Shown in pieces: positions 35,718 to 43,972 of a DNA stretch of 64,000 nt. The notes under the pieces were generated by a model. It ran no database searches and was not told where the DNA came from. It saw only the letters and a list, made by a program, of their open reading frames with translations. The translations under genes and the position numbers were made by a program. The stretch covers positions 104,051 through 168,050 of the forward strand of contig NZ_KE952935.1 of the NCBI RefSeq assembly GCF_000466405.1, in the 5' to 3' direction. Positions within the stretch are counted from its first letter, which is position 1. Every line of letters begins with the position of its first letter. Origin of the DNA: Atopobium sp. oral taxon 810 str. F0209 (lineage in GTDB: Bacteria > Actinomycetota > Coriobacteriia > Coriobacteriales > Atopobiaceae).

Positions 35718-35962
35718 CTACTTCTCAATCGTCGCTTTTGAGTTCTTCACCTGAGAACCCTGATGGCGAGCCCGTTCTCATTCATGATGGCTCCCTTGCA
35801 GTTCTTCTTAACATCTCGCACCATGCTGGCCAGTCCGGAGCCTTCATGCGTACTGATGACGCGCACCGTTTTCCCGGAAGAGTCCAGCCTTTTGATTGCC
35901 GTTTCAAGCTCCGGAGCATAGGTTCCCCAGTAGATCGGACTCATGATGTAAATTTTTGGCCC
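35718..35962 (-). pseudogene. Truncated and frameshifted flavodoxin
   Basis: The minus strand encodes the C-terminal half of a flavodoxin: KIYIMSPIYWGTYAPELE, then GKTVRVISTHEGSGL and AIMNENGLAI. The N-terminal half is missing, and the match starts at the base adjoining the rlmD stop codon. After GLAI the frame ends early. A one-base shift restores a family-like tail (VKNSKATIEK) that then hits TAG where a Trp codon would be expected. So it is both truncated and decayed. Confidence 0.75.
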
Positions 35963-37159
35963 TTATTTATCTTTCCTAGACATCAAACTAACCGTCTCGA
36001 CGTGTTTGGTGTGGGGAAACATATCAACAGCAGTTAGTCGATCGAGATGATATCCAAGATCACGAAGTATAAGCAGGTCTCGCACCTGTGTCTCGGGATT
36101 GCAGGAAATGTAGACGATACGCTTAGGCTGTGCTTGGGCGAGCGCGGTTAGAAACTCCAAAGTAGATCCCGCGCGTGGTGGATCTAGCAAGGCGACATCA
36201 AAATCATTCTGTTGAGGCTTGCGTGCAGTGAGCCAAGCCGTTGCATCTGCTGCATAAAAGCGGCAGTTGTTTCCTAGATGGTTGGCCTCAGCATTGCGTT
36301 TGGCGCAGCTGACTGCCTCACGCACCGCTTCCACGCCAGTGATTTTAATATCTACGTTATACTTGCGCGCTTGAGCTGCGGCGCAGATGCCAATAGTGCC
36401 TGTGCCACAATAGGCATCGAGTACATACGCTCCCTCGTCAAGTTGTGCCGCATCAATCGCTAATTGATACAAAACTTCGGTCTGTGCAGGATTAGTTTGG
36501 TAAAAGCTCGTAGGACCAATTTCAAAGTGACAGTCGAGCAGCTCGTCATACATAACACCACTGCCCCACAGCACGTGATTTTCTCGGCCAAGCATTGCGT
36601 TGGTGTGGCGTGTGTTGACATTTTGAACGCAAGAGCTGACTTCGGGGTAAAGACGTTTTAATTCGTTGGCAAAACGACCGAGTCCACGCACTTCTCGTCC
36701 ATTCGTTACCACGGTAAGCAGTGCGTCATTGCTCTTCCAGCCCATGCGAACAATGGCATGGCGGAGGACTCCCCGCCCCGTATCTTCGTTGTAGGCAGGA
36801 ATACGCAGACGTGTTGCCACACGGGCAACTTCTTGCAGAATATGCCGCGCATGAGGTTCTTCGACTAGACAGGCATTGCAAGCAACAACGTGGTGGGTTC
36901 CCGCTGCATAAAATCCCGAGCGGATGCGTCCTTTGGCTGCTGGCGCAAAAGGGGTTGCTGCTTTATGTCTGTAGGCAAGAGGTTCTCCACGTATGCCGAC
37001 AATAGGTAGAATTTTAGTCTCGTCCTGCTTGGTAAAGTCGGCGAAAAGCTGTTCAATCCACTCCTGCTTGCGGCGCAGTTGTACAGGATAGGGGACCGCG
37101 AGCCATTCGCAGCCTCCGCATGAGCGAGCTATTGGACAGGTGTATGTCTTGTATCCCAT
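35963..37159 (-). CDS. 23S rRNA (uracil-5-)-methyltransferase, RlmD/RumA type
   Basis: 398 aa from ATG 37159; the frame is open back to 37291, but the family-like part starts here. Iron-sulfur ligands are visible in CPIARSCGGCEWL and CNACLVE. The SAM-binding core has DAYCGTGTIGI, the QTNPAQTEVLY segment, LLDPPRAG and the catalytic Cys in YISCNPETQ. No N-terminal TRAM domain is present. The enzyme forms m5U in rRNA (position 1939 or 747 not decidable here). GGTGG six nt upstream is a weak ribosome site. The 3' end marks the edge of the acquired Fic/flavodoxin block. Confidence 0.9.
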   Translation of the reverse strand: MGYKTYTCPIARSCGGCEWLAVPYPVQLRRKQEWIEQLFADFTKQDETKILPIVGIRGEPLAYRHKAATPFAPAAKGRIRSGFYAAGTHHVVACNACLVEEPHARHILQEVARVATRLRIPAYNEDTGRGVLRHAIVRMGWKSNDALLTVVTNGREVRGLGRFANELKRLYPEVSSCVQNVNTRHTNAMLGRENHVLWGSGVMYDELLDCHFEIGPTSFYQTNPAQTEVLYQLAIDAAQLDEGAYVLDAYCGTGTIGICAAAQARKYNVDIKITGVEAVREAVSCAKRNAEANHLGNNCRFYAADATAWLTARKPQQNDFDVALLDPPRAGSTLEFLTALAQAQPKRIVYISCNPETQVRDLLILRDLGYHLDRLTAVDMFPHTKHVETVSLMSRKDK

Positions 37160-37503
37160 GCCACCAGTGTAGAGCACGTGCCCGCAGTAATTGAGCTCAA
37201 TACGTACCTCAGAAAAAAAGTTGCTAGTCATCACGAATGAGCGGAAGCGCATGGTCCCCAAAAGCGCGTCTCCATTCGCGAGACATGTCATAGTACCGCA
37301 TGCAAACCGACGTCAGGCAATATTGCTGCACAGCGTGTCATTGGGGACAAAAATATGCTGTTGGTGACATTGATAAACACATATAGATAATTTCTCGCGA
37401 CCATAAAGCATATAAAGGGATTTTTATTCGTTGAGTCGCGCATTACCTGTCTTGAGACCTGCTTTGCGTTCTTGCGCGGCGTGCTCACGGGACGGAGGCC
37501 ACG
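37160..37503. other. Intergenic region between rlmD and the first LytTR regulator
   Basis: 344 bp. The right part of the rlmD frame (alternative starts up to 37291) covers the first third. The remainder is AT-rich and holds the presumed divergent promoters, but I cannot fix a -35/-10 pair. The purine-rich GGACGGAGG at its end is the LytTR ribosome site. Confidence 0.4.
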
Positions 37504-38235
37504 GTGGTTGTTGCGGTCTGCGATCCACATAGAGATGAGTGCGCTCAGATTGTAGATCTGTTGGCAGAGATGGGGCGCGCGAGCAACTCAGGTATTTTAG
37601 CGAGGGTAATGCCAAGCACGACGGCACTGTTACAGATCACCTGCGATTCATTGATGCCACCAGACTTGGTGTTAATTGATAGAGATTTGCCAGATGAGAG
37701 TGGAATTAAATTAACAGAAAGTCTGCGTCAAAAAGGCTATCGTGGACCAATATTTGTTACTGCTTCAGACACCAATTCGGTTTTTGATGCACTGGATGCT
37801 GGAGCTACCAATTATCTGGTTAAAGGAAGCAACGATTTTGCAGAGCGCCTTGGCAAAGCAGTGCATACTACACGAGCATATATGCTTGAAGATTTGCAAG
37901 GACGCAGTATTCGGCTGAAGGGGAGCGAAGGCACTCATCAAGTACCGCTATCTCAGGTGAGATATTTCTCGGTTGACCGTCACACAATTTGTGGTCACTG
38001 GGGGCATGTGGTTGAGAGCCTAGAATACCGTTCGACACTCGATAATGTTCAAGAGCAGTTTGCAAATTTAGGCTTTGTGCGCTGCCACCGCGGTTATGTG
38101 GTCAATACAGCCTATGTTGCGGATGCGCATCAGCATGAGCTGACATTGTTGAGTGGCGAGCAGCTACCCGTGGGTCGTCGTTATCGGGCAGCCTTGGAGC
38201 GGCTCAAGACATTTCCAAGTGCAAACTTTGCCTGA
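37504..38235 (+). CDS. LytTR-family response regulator, first of a pair
   Basis: 243 aa, GTG start with GGAGG five nt upstream. The receiver domain (1 to about 120) keeps the phosphorylation site region LVLIDRDLPDESG and the Lys of YLVKGSND. The LytTR DNA-binding domain (about 140-238) has QVRYFSVDRHTICGHWG, VRCHRGYVVN and LPVGRRYRA. LytTR regulators bind imperfect direct repeats upstream of virulence, competence or bacteriocin genes. No histidine kinase is adjacent. Confidence 0.9.
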   Translation: MVVAVCDPHRDECAQIVDLLAEMGRASNSGILARVMPSTTALLQITCDSLMPPDLVLIDRDLPDESGIKLTESLRQKGYRGPIFVTASDTNSVFDALDAGATNYLVKGSNDFAERLGKAVHTTRAYMLEDLQGRSIRLKGSEGTHQVPLSQVRYFSVDRHTICGHWGHVVESLEYRSTLDNVQEQFANLGFVRCHRGYVVNTAYVADAHQHELTLLSGEQLPVGRRYRAALERLKTFPSANFA

Positions 38236-38344
38236 GTCGATGTGCCCATGACACCTTGATATCTATCGCTGGAGATTTTGGCACGCTTATAACCCGCGAT
38301 TTTCTACAGCTTTAGATTTTGGCTTTAGAGAGAAAGGTAATAAG

Positions 38345-39124
38345 GTGCGTGCGCTTGTAGCTGACAAAGACAGCGTAATGCGCAGGCGAACGGTAGAACT
38401 GTTGCGCGCAATTTCTGCAGAGCAGATGCTAGGTGCGCGTGTTTTCGTGGTGAGCGGTTCTGAGGCTCTATATCAATCGGTATTTAAACGAGGACCAGCA
38501 GACATTCTCTTTTTGGATACCAATTTGCCGTTAGGTGGAGGCATTAAGATAAGCCAAGATCTGCGCCGTTTAGGTTATCAAGGGTTTATTGTTGTCAGTT
38601 CATGCGACGCTGAGGAAGAGTATCCAGCTTATTTGGCTGGTGCATCTGCTTTTCTGTACAAGCTTGATCCAAAATATCCCGTACGCTTGGGGATGTGTTT
38701 ACGCGCTGCGGCGCAGGTAAAATTGCAGCTTCAGCGTGAATTCCTACATATGCGCTCGGGCGCAGAGAGCTTTATTCTTGCTATTCAGGAGATTCGCTAC
38801 TTCTCGGTCGAAAGTCATCATGTGACCTGCCATTGGGGACCTGAACTGCACGCAACTAGGTATGCCAGTTCGCTCAGACAAATTCAGTGTGATCTGGCTG
38901 AATATAACTTTGTGCGCTGTCATCGAAACTATCTCATCAACTGCGATTTTGTAGAAAAGATTGACAAGCAAAGCGTGACTTTAGAAGGTGGGATTTGCTT
39001 GCCTGTGAGTCGTAGATACGTAAAAGAACTGCGCTTTGCTTGTCAAGAACTGGCTGGGTTAAACAGTGCATCTTCCATAGAAGATGATTCGACAGGCGAC
39101 GATCTTTCTGAGTTGCTCTCTTAG
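38345..39124 (+). CDS. LytTR-family response regulator, second of a pair
   Basis: 259 aa, GTG start with GAAAGG seven nt upstream. The receiver part has ILFLDTNLPLGGG as likely phospho-acceptor, but the switch Lys sits in a changed context (FLYKLDPK). The LytTR domain (about 145-240) reads EIRYFSVESHHVTCHWG, VRCHRNYLIN and LPVSRRYVK, closely paralleling its neighbour (also with CHWG). The tail is acidic. It looks like a diverged tandem duplicate; again no kinase is nearby. Confidence 0.88.
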   Translation: MRALVADKDSVMRRRTVELLRAISAEQMLGARVFVVSGSEALYQSVFKRGPADILFLDTNLPLGGGIKISQDLRRLGYQGFIVVSSCDAEEEYPAYLAGASAFLYKLDPKYPVRLGMCLRAAAQVKLQLQREFLHMRSGAESFILAIQEIRYFSVESHHVTCHWGPELHATRYASSLRQIQCDLAEYNFVRCHRNYLINCDFVEKIDKQSVTLEGGICLPVSRRYVKELRFACQELAGLNSASSIEDDSTGDDLSELLS

Positions 39125-39220
39125 CTAGATGGTGTGCGTGCGTTATGACAGAATTCTCGCTTTCTTTGCAAAAAAGATAAAAAAACTTACGTCTGCCGCG
39201 TTGCTGCAGCACTTGCCCGA

Positions 39221-39279
39221 GGAGTTGTTTATACAACTCCGCGAGTAGGCTATTGTGTGCCCAATGGCGCTTTTGCGCC
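39221..39279. other. Two small hairpins in the leader of the EF-G-like gene
   Basis: GGAGTTGT-TTAT-ACAACTCC (39221-39240) is perfect and GGCGC-TTTT-GCGCC (39266-39279) is followed by CTTTC. They lie 36-94 bp before the start codon and could terminate the LytTR transcript or act on the downstream leader. Confidence 0.4.
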
Positions 39280-39314
39280 CTTTCTTCGCCACCACTTCAA
39301 TAGAAGGAGGAACC

Positions 39315-41384
39315 ATGGGCACAGATTCAGGAAAGGTCAGGAATGTGGTCCTTGTGGGCCAAGGCGGCGTGGGAAAGACCATGCTGGCCGAGGCCATGCT
39401 TCACTTGACGGGCAAGACGAGCCGTCTAGGCGGACATGCTGGTACCAAACCCACGCTAGATTACGACACCGAAGAAGGTTCGCGTGGTTTTTCGATTTCC
39501 ACGACGATTGCCCCGGTCGAGTGGAATGGCATGCGGATCAATGTCCTCGATGCCCCTTGCTATCCCGACTTTGTTGGTGATGCATATACGGCGATGAGTG
39601 CTTGCGAAACCGCTGCGTTTGTAGTGGACGCAGCCTCTGGTGCTGGTGCAATTACTACTCGTCTATGGTTTGCTGCTGAAGAGTTGAGTCTTGCCCGCGC
39701 GTTATTTGTTAATCGATTGGATCGAGCAGAAACCGATTTTGACACCGCTCTTGAAGAGCTCCGTGAGCATTTTGGCAATAACCTCGCTGCGGTAACCATT
39801 CCCATGGGTACTGGCAACGATTTTGCGGGCATTATTGACGTTATTCGCATGGAAGCGCGTCATCTTGAGAATGGCAAGCCTGTTACAAGCGAGATTCCAG
39901 CCGAGTACCTCGAAGAGGCCCAGAAGGCTCATGAAACCTTGGCAGAGCTGGTTGTCGAGGCTGATGACGAACTTATGATGAAGTACCTCGAGGGTGAACC
40001 CATCACCATTGAGGAAATTGAGGGTTTGCTTGATAAAGCATTGCGTGAGCGTGTATTTGTTCCCGTATTTGCGGGCTCTTGTGTCCGCGAAGAGGGTGTC
40101 ATTTCCTTTATGAATGCTGCTACCAGCTGGTTCCCTGCAATGGCTGACTTTGGTCGTGTCCCCCTCGTTAATGGTGAGGAACTTGATATTTCGCCTGATG
40201 ACGACCGCCCTGTTGCTTTTGTGTTTAAGAGTCTCAATGATCCGCAAAATGGCCGTCTTTCTTTCCTCAAGGTGTTGGCTGGCACACTTACGCCAGGTCT
40301 CGAGCTTAACAACGCTCGTACGCGCAAGAGTGAGCGCCTAGGCCACCTTTATCTCATGACCGGCAAGGAGACGACCGACGTTAAGTCTGTGGCTGCAGGC
40401 GACATTTGTGTTGTGCCCAAGTTGGATGCCATGACCGGCGATACTCTTTCTGCAACAGGCAAAGTTGAAGCTGCATCGTTCCGCTTCCCCAACTCACTGT
40501 ATCGCATTGCTATTGAGCCTGATGCTCGCGGCAACGAGGGCAAGCTCTTTGCCTTCCTTGAAAAGAGCGCTGATGCGGACCCCACATTGCGCGTCGACCG
40601 TGATGAGGAGACTGGTCAAACCGTTATCTCTGCTATAGGTGAGGCACAGGTCAGCGTGTTGCTTGATCGTCTTGAAGACCGTGCAGGTGTTACGGCTCAT
40701 ACAGTCAAGCTGCGTATTCCATATCGCGAGACTATTCGTCGTGTTGCCTCTGCTCAGGGTCGCCATAAGAAGCAGACCGGTGGCGCAGGTCAGTTTGGCG
40801 ACTGCTGGTTGCGCGTTGAGCCCAATCCTGGTGCCGGCTATGAGTTTGTCGATGAGGTTGTTGGCGGGCATATTCCGCGTGGCTTTATCCCTGCTATCGA
40901 CAAAGGCGTTCAGGAGACCATGCGTGACGGTGTTCTTGCAGGTTATCCGATGATTGATGTTAAGGTCGCCGTGTACGATGGTTCATATCACCCCGTCGAC
41001 TCTAATGAGATGGCCTTCAAGACCGCTGCACGAATTGGTTTCCAAAAGGCTATTGAGCAGGCTGAACCTGTCATTCTCGAACCTATGGCGCATCTGACAA
41101 TTACAGTACCCGAGAGTTACGCCGGCTCTATCATGGGCGATGTATCGGCTAGTCGTGGCCGCGTTGAAGGCATGGAGGCGGGCTCTGGCAATCAGTTGGG
41201 TTCCACCATCGTGGAGGCTACGGTGCCATATGCCGAGGTTACTGACTATGCGACGCGTCTGCGTTCACTGTCTCGCGGTACTGGTGAGTTTGAGATGGAA
41301 ATTACTAGTTATGAGCAGGTGCCCCATGATGTCCAAGAGCGTTTGGCTCAAGAATATCGTGATCGTCGCGCTGAAGGTCGCTAG
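39315..41384 (+). CDS. EF-G-like translation-factor GTPase (EF-G2 type) with altered G3 motif
   Basis: 689 aa from ATG 39315, preceded by GAAGGAGG. Domain order is that of EF-G: GTPase domain, beta-barrel, then domains III-V (IPYRETIRR, GQFGDCWLRVEP, GHIPRGFIPAIDKG, VPYAEVTDYATRLRSLSRG). The P-loop is VGQGGVGKT, as in EF-G2 paralogues, rather than the AHIDAGKT of canonical EF-G. G4 is NRLD. The G3 site reads DAPCYPDF (D79-F86): Cys replaces the invariant Gly and the catalytic His position is not His. GTP hydrolysis may be weak or changed. It is an accessory ribosome factor or relic paralogue; a second, canonical fusA is expected elsewhere. A strong terminator follows. Confidence 0.88.
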   Translation: MGTDSGKVRNVVLVGQGGVGKTMLAEAMLHLTGKTSRLGGHAGTKPTLDYDTEEGSRGFSISTTIAPVEWNGMRINVLDAPCYPDFVGDAYTAMSACETAAFVVDAASGAGAITTRLWFAAEELSLARALFVNRLDRAETDFDTALEELREHFGNNLAAVTIPMGTGNDFAGIIDVIRMEARHLENGKPVTSEIPAEYLEEAQKAHETLAELVVEADDELMMKYLEGEPITIEEIEGLLDKALRERVFVPVFAGSCVREEGVISFMNAATSWFPAMADFGRVPLVNGEELDISPDDDRPVAFVFKSLNDPQNGRLSFLKVLAGTLTPGLELNNARTRKSERLGHLYLMTGKETTDVKSVAAGDICVVPKLDAMTGDTLSATGKVEAASFRFPNSLYRIAIEPDARGNEGKLFAFLEKSADADPTLRVDRDEETGQTVISAIGEAQVSVLLDRLEDRAGVTAHTVKLRIPYRETIRRVASAQGRHKKQTGGAGQFGDCWLRVEPNPGAGYEFVDEVVGGHIPRGFIPAIDKGVQETMRDGVLAGYPMIDVKVAVYDGSYHPVDSNEMAFKTAARIGFQKAIEQAEPVILEPMAHLTITVPESYAGSIMGDVSASRGRVEGMEAGSGNQLGSTIVEATVPYAEVTDYATRLRSLSRGTGEFEMEITSYEQVPHDVQERLAQEYRDRRAEGR

Positions 41385-41422
41385 CTCGTAGCAGAGATAT
41401 CTACCTAAGCATGTGAAACAAG

Positions 41423-41452
41423 GAGGGGTTGCGTTGGCGGCCCCTCTTTTTT
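41423..41452 (+). terminator. Intrinsic terminator of the EF-G-like gene
   Basis: GAGGGG (41423-41428) pairs with CCCCTC (41441-41446), then six T. Confidence 0.8.
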
Positions 41453-41471
41453 GTTCCGCGCCTAAAAGTAG

Positions 41472-41534
41472 TTGAAATACAGAACATACGTACTATTTGT
41501 TGATGTTATATGGTACAGTTGTTCTATATTTCAA
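41472..41534. promoter_or_regulatory. Dyad upstream of the orphan 121-aa gene
   Basis: TTGAAATACAGAAC (41472-41485) and GTTCTATATTTCAA (41521-41534) form a 14-bp inverted repeat with one mismatch. A smaller GTAC...GTAC pair lies inside. The right arm ends just before the ribosome site AAGGAGG. It is probably an operator or leader hairpin of this gene. Confidence 0.55.
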
Positions 41535-41548
41535 TTAAGGAGGGCGCC

Positions 41549-41914
41549 ATGTTAAGGAAAAAGAGTCAATGTATTCATAAGACCAATATGGGTGGTGGTG
41601 AGTATCGCGAGCTTGGCTATACGCAAACTGAAGACTGGCTAGAGATATATGAAACTTCCTGGGGTCCAGATACACAGGCGCTTTTTGGCGATCCTTCTCA
41701 TACACAAAAACTTATTTTGAAAAGCTCCCATCAGGAAGTGTGTACAGAATTTGAAGAGCAGAATTTTTTAACCAGCCTCTTTTTTGCTTGCGAGTCAGGG
41801 GCTATTGAGTGGCTCTCCGAAGTGCAGGATCGTCTCGACGTGGCGGAGATCCCCTATGTTTATGTGGCATTTGCTCACGATGGCCATCTTTATCGGCCTT
41901 TTTGTGAGGCGTAA
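41549..41914 (+). CDS. Orphan 121-aa protein of unknown function
   Basis: 121 aa from ATG 41549 with an ideal AAGGAGG site; earlier in-frame codons fall in the dyad. The sequence is acidic and soluble-looking, with an N-terminal basic stretch, GGEYRELGYTQTEDWLEIYE in the first third and an aromatic C-terminus (YVYVAFAHDGHLYRPF). No signal peptide, membrane segment or recognised motif. It stands alone between a terminator and tRNA-Arg, with its own probable operator. I do not recognise the family. Confidence 0.7.
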   Translation: MLRKKSQCIHKTNMGGGEYRELGYTQTEDWLEIYETSWGPDTQALFGDPSHTQKLILKSSHQEVCTEFEEQNFLTSLFFACESGAIEWLSEVQDRLDVAEIPYVYVAFAHDGHLYRPFCEA

Positions 41915-42005
41915 TTTATGGCGTGAGTTTTTCTAGGCTGGGCTTTGAGGATTGAGTGGCAATCTTTTCCAATATGTTACGAGCGGGATTGATTTCAAGT
42001 TTTTC

Positions 42006-42034
42006 TTGACATCATTTGGATGGGATGTCATAGT
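42006..42034 (+). promoter_or_regulatory. Promoter of tRNA-Arg(ACG)
   Basis: Consensus -35 TTGACA (42006-42011), 17-bp spacer, CATAGT (42029-42034) as -10, 11 bp before the tRNA. Confidence 0.6.
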
Positions 42035-42045
42035 ACTTCTTGCAC

Positions 42046-42122
42046 GCGGCGTTACCTCAGCTGGATAGAGGGTCTGACTACGAATCAGAACGTCACAGGT
42101 TCGAATCCTGTACGCCGCACCA
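42046..42122 (+). tRNA. tRNA-Arg(ACG)
   Basis: Acceptor GCGGCGT pairs with ACGCCGC, discriminator A, encoded CCA. Anticodon loop CTACGAA gives ACG (A34 normally edited to inosine by TadA). Confidence 0.96.
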
Positions 42123-42131
42123 GTGAATGTT

Positions 42132-42157
42132 ACAGGCACCTTCGGGTGCCTGTTTTG
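42132..42157 (+). terminator. Intrinsic terminator of tRNA-Arg(ACG)
   Basis: ACAGGCACC-TTCG-GGTGCCTGT followed by TTTGTT. Confidence 0.88.
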
Positions 42158-42202
42158 TTATGTGGACAACATGCATCGTGCTCGCGTAGCAAAATGGGCA
42201 CG

Positions 42203-42366
42203 TTTTGAAAGATGGTTCATCTTTCGAGTTTTTGGAAAATCTGAGCTGGGCTTTTACGCCTGCTTACCTCGAAGCTTGAACCATCTGTGGTTTGTATTTG
42301 TGGTTTGCATTCCACCTGTGCTCCAGATAGCGCAGCTTACATGTGCTAAAAGGTGTCTTTTTCATC
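42203..42366 (-). repeat. Dispersed tRNA-associated element, copy B
   Basis: Reverse complement of copy A at 11836-11999. The best-conserved part is 42250-42366. The internal inverted pair (AGATGGTTCA 42210-42219, TGAACCATCT 42277-42286) is also kept. Relative to tRNA-Ser on the minus strand it lies just past the terminator, in the same order and orientation as copy A relative to tRNA-Lys. The frame that runs through it reaches into tRNA-Ser and is not a gene. Confidence 0.8.
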
Positions 42367-42445
42367 TGACATTTATCTGCCAAACGCATGCGTTTCTATG
42401 CGGATATATGCGGATTGTACACAATTCCTACACATATGAATTACA

Positions 42446-42486
42446 TAAAACAAGACTCCTACCAGCGGAAACACTGATAGGAGTCT
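42446..42486 (-). terminator. Intrinsic terminator of tRNA-Ser
   Basis: On the minus strand GACTCCTATCAG pairs with its complement (one G-T), loop of 8, then TTGTTTTATG. Plus-strand arms are 42454-42465 and 42474-42485. Confidence 0.85.
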
Positions 42487-42495
42487 GTAATGTTC

Positions 42496-42586
42496 TGGCG
42501 GAGAGCTGGGGATTTGAACCCCAGATAGGGTTAAGCCCTATACACGCTTAGCAGGCGTGCGCCTTCAGCCACTCGGCCAGCTCTCC
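42496..42586 (-). tRNA. tRNA-Ser(GCT)
   Basis: Minus strand: acceptor GGAGAGC pairs with GCTCTCC, G discriminator, encoded CCA. A long variable arm typical of serine tRNAs is present; anticodon loop CTGCTAA gives GCT. Confidence 0.96.
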
Positions 42587-42643
42587 ATGTGCTAGAGCAT
42601 GTTACCGCATTTTTGGCTTTTGCATAGTGTGACAATACGCAAA

Positions 42644-43693
42644 TTATCGATAAATGCCCAAGCTCTGCAGGACTTCGTCATCTACAACAATATCTTTACG
42701 GTGTTCTCGAAGCGTATTCCAATCAAAATATTGACATAGATCCGCAGGTAAAGCCTCAGTTCCCGGTGATACAAGGCCAACGAGTGTCGCCAACCCACCT
42801 ATCAGGCGAGCAGGGTTCACTCCTTTTGCCCGCAAAACACCCAAATCCAAATCTCGTTCACGTTTTGAAAGACGCCGTCCATCGGGGGCAATCAACAAGG
42901 GAATATGTGCGTAACGGGGGATTGGCAGCTCCAAAAGCTCAGCAAGATATATTTGCCGCGCTGCCGAGCCAAGCAAATCTCGACCACGTACAACCAAATT
43001 CACTCCTGCAGCCCCATCATCTACAACAACTGCCAGTTGGTAGGCAAAAACTCCATCACTGCGCCGAATAAGAAAATCGCCACAGTCTTGGGCAAGATGT
43101 TTCTCTTGATGGCCCCAAATCAGATCATCAAAGCCGACTAGCTCTTTTGGCTTACCTAACTCAGGTACGCGTAGGCGATACGCAGGACTCCTGAGACGAG
43201 ATTTTTCTGCAATTTCAGCAGGGGAAAGATTGCGGCAGGTCCCCCGATAGATATAGGTACCATCAGAAGCGTGAGGAGCTTTTGCAGCATGCAGCTCTGC
43301 TCGACTGCAAAAGCAGGGATAGACTAGCTTGCGATTTTTGAGTAACTCAAGGGCGTTTTCATAAATCTGCTTGCGTTCACTTTGATAAACAGGACCTTCA
43401 TCCCAGTCTAGACCTAGCCATTGCAAATCATCCATTAACAGCCTTGCGAGCCCAGGATGTTGTGCACGAGGATCGAGATCCTCAATGCGCAATACCATTT
43501 TGCCGCCAGCGCTACGCACGGCAAGCCATCCAAGTAAGGCAGAAAACACATTGCCTAAGTGCATGCGTCCTGAAGGCGTTGGCGCAAACCTTCCGACGAG
43601 TTTGGGTGTCATAGTCGCTGTTGCGCCAACGGCATGTGCATTTCCCGCTGTGGGGGCAAATTTGAGGTTTTGAAGAGAAGAAAAACAGGTCAT
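42644..43693 (-). CDS. gluQ: Glutamyl-queuosine tRNA(Asp) synthetase
   Basis: 349 aa. It resembles the catalytic half of GluRS without the anticodon-binding domain. Motifs: GRFAPTPSGRMHLGN (HIGH region), LRIEDLDPRAQHPG, zinc-ligand cysteines CFCSRAEL and YRGTC, and LSKRERD as KMSKS equivalent. It attaches Glu to queuosine at position 34 of tRNA-Asp. AAGGTG lies 7 nt before ATG 43693; the first 30 residues are an extension relative to the usual start, with ATG 43612 as an alternative. A divergent promoter region separates it from arcC. Confidence 0.9.
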   Translation of the reverse strand: MTCFSSLQNLKFAPTAGNAHAVGATATMTPKLVGRFAPTPSGRMHLGNVFSALLGWLAVRSAGGKMVLRIEDLDPRAQHPGLARLLMDDLQWLGLDWDEGPVYQSERKQIYENALELLKNRKLVYPCFCSRAELHAAKAPHASDGTYIYRGTCRNLSPAEIAEKSRLRSPAYRLRVPELGKPKELVGFDDLIWGHQEKHLAQDCGDFLIRRSDGVFAYQLAVVVDDGAAGVNLVVRGRDLLGSAARQIYLAELLELPIPRYAHIPLLIAPDGRRLSKRERDLDLGVLRAKGVNPARLIGGLATLVGLVSPGTEALPADLCQYFDWNTLREHRKDIVVDDEVLQSLGIYR

Positions 43694-43865
43694 TTTTGCA
43701 CCTTAGTTTTATTGAACAAAACATTTTTGCATAGACTCGTGTATAGGTGCACGAAATATTTCTGTAACATTTATTAAAATGCATGATTATCCATATATAT
43801 CCATTCAATAATTCAGTCGTATACCCAACTACCATTAAGATTGCAAAATATACCGTTTAGGGAAT

Positions 43866-43878
43866 GCGATATTATCGC
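43866..43878. promoter_or_regulatory. 13-bp palindrome in the arcC/gluQ divergent region
   Basis: GCGATATTATCGC is a perfect dyad 95 bp before the arcC ATG. The 279-bp region is AT-rich and has no gene. The dyad may be an operator, and its centre TATTAT may double as a -10 box. Confidence 0.35.
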
Positions 43879-43972
43879 CACATATCTTTATGGATTGCGC
43901 GCTACGATTGCGCAGTCTGTTAAGGTCTGCAGCAATTATTGCTGTTGTCTACACGCGCTAGAAGGAGAGAAC

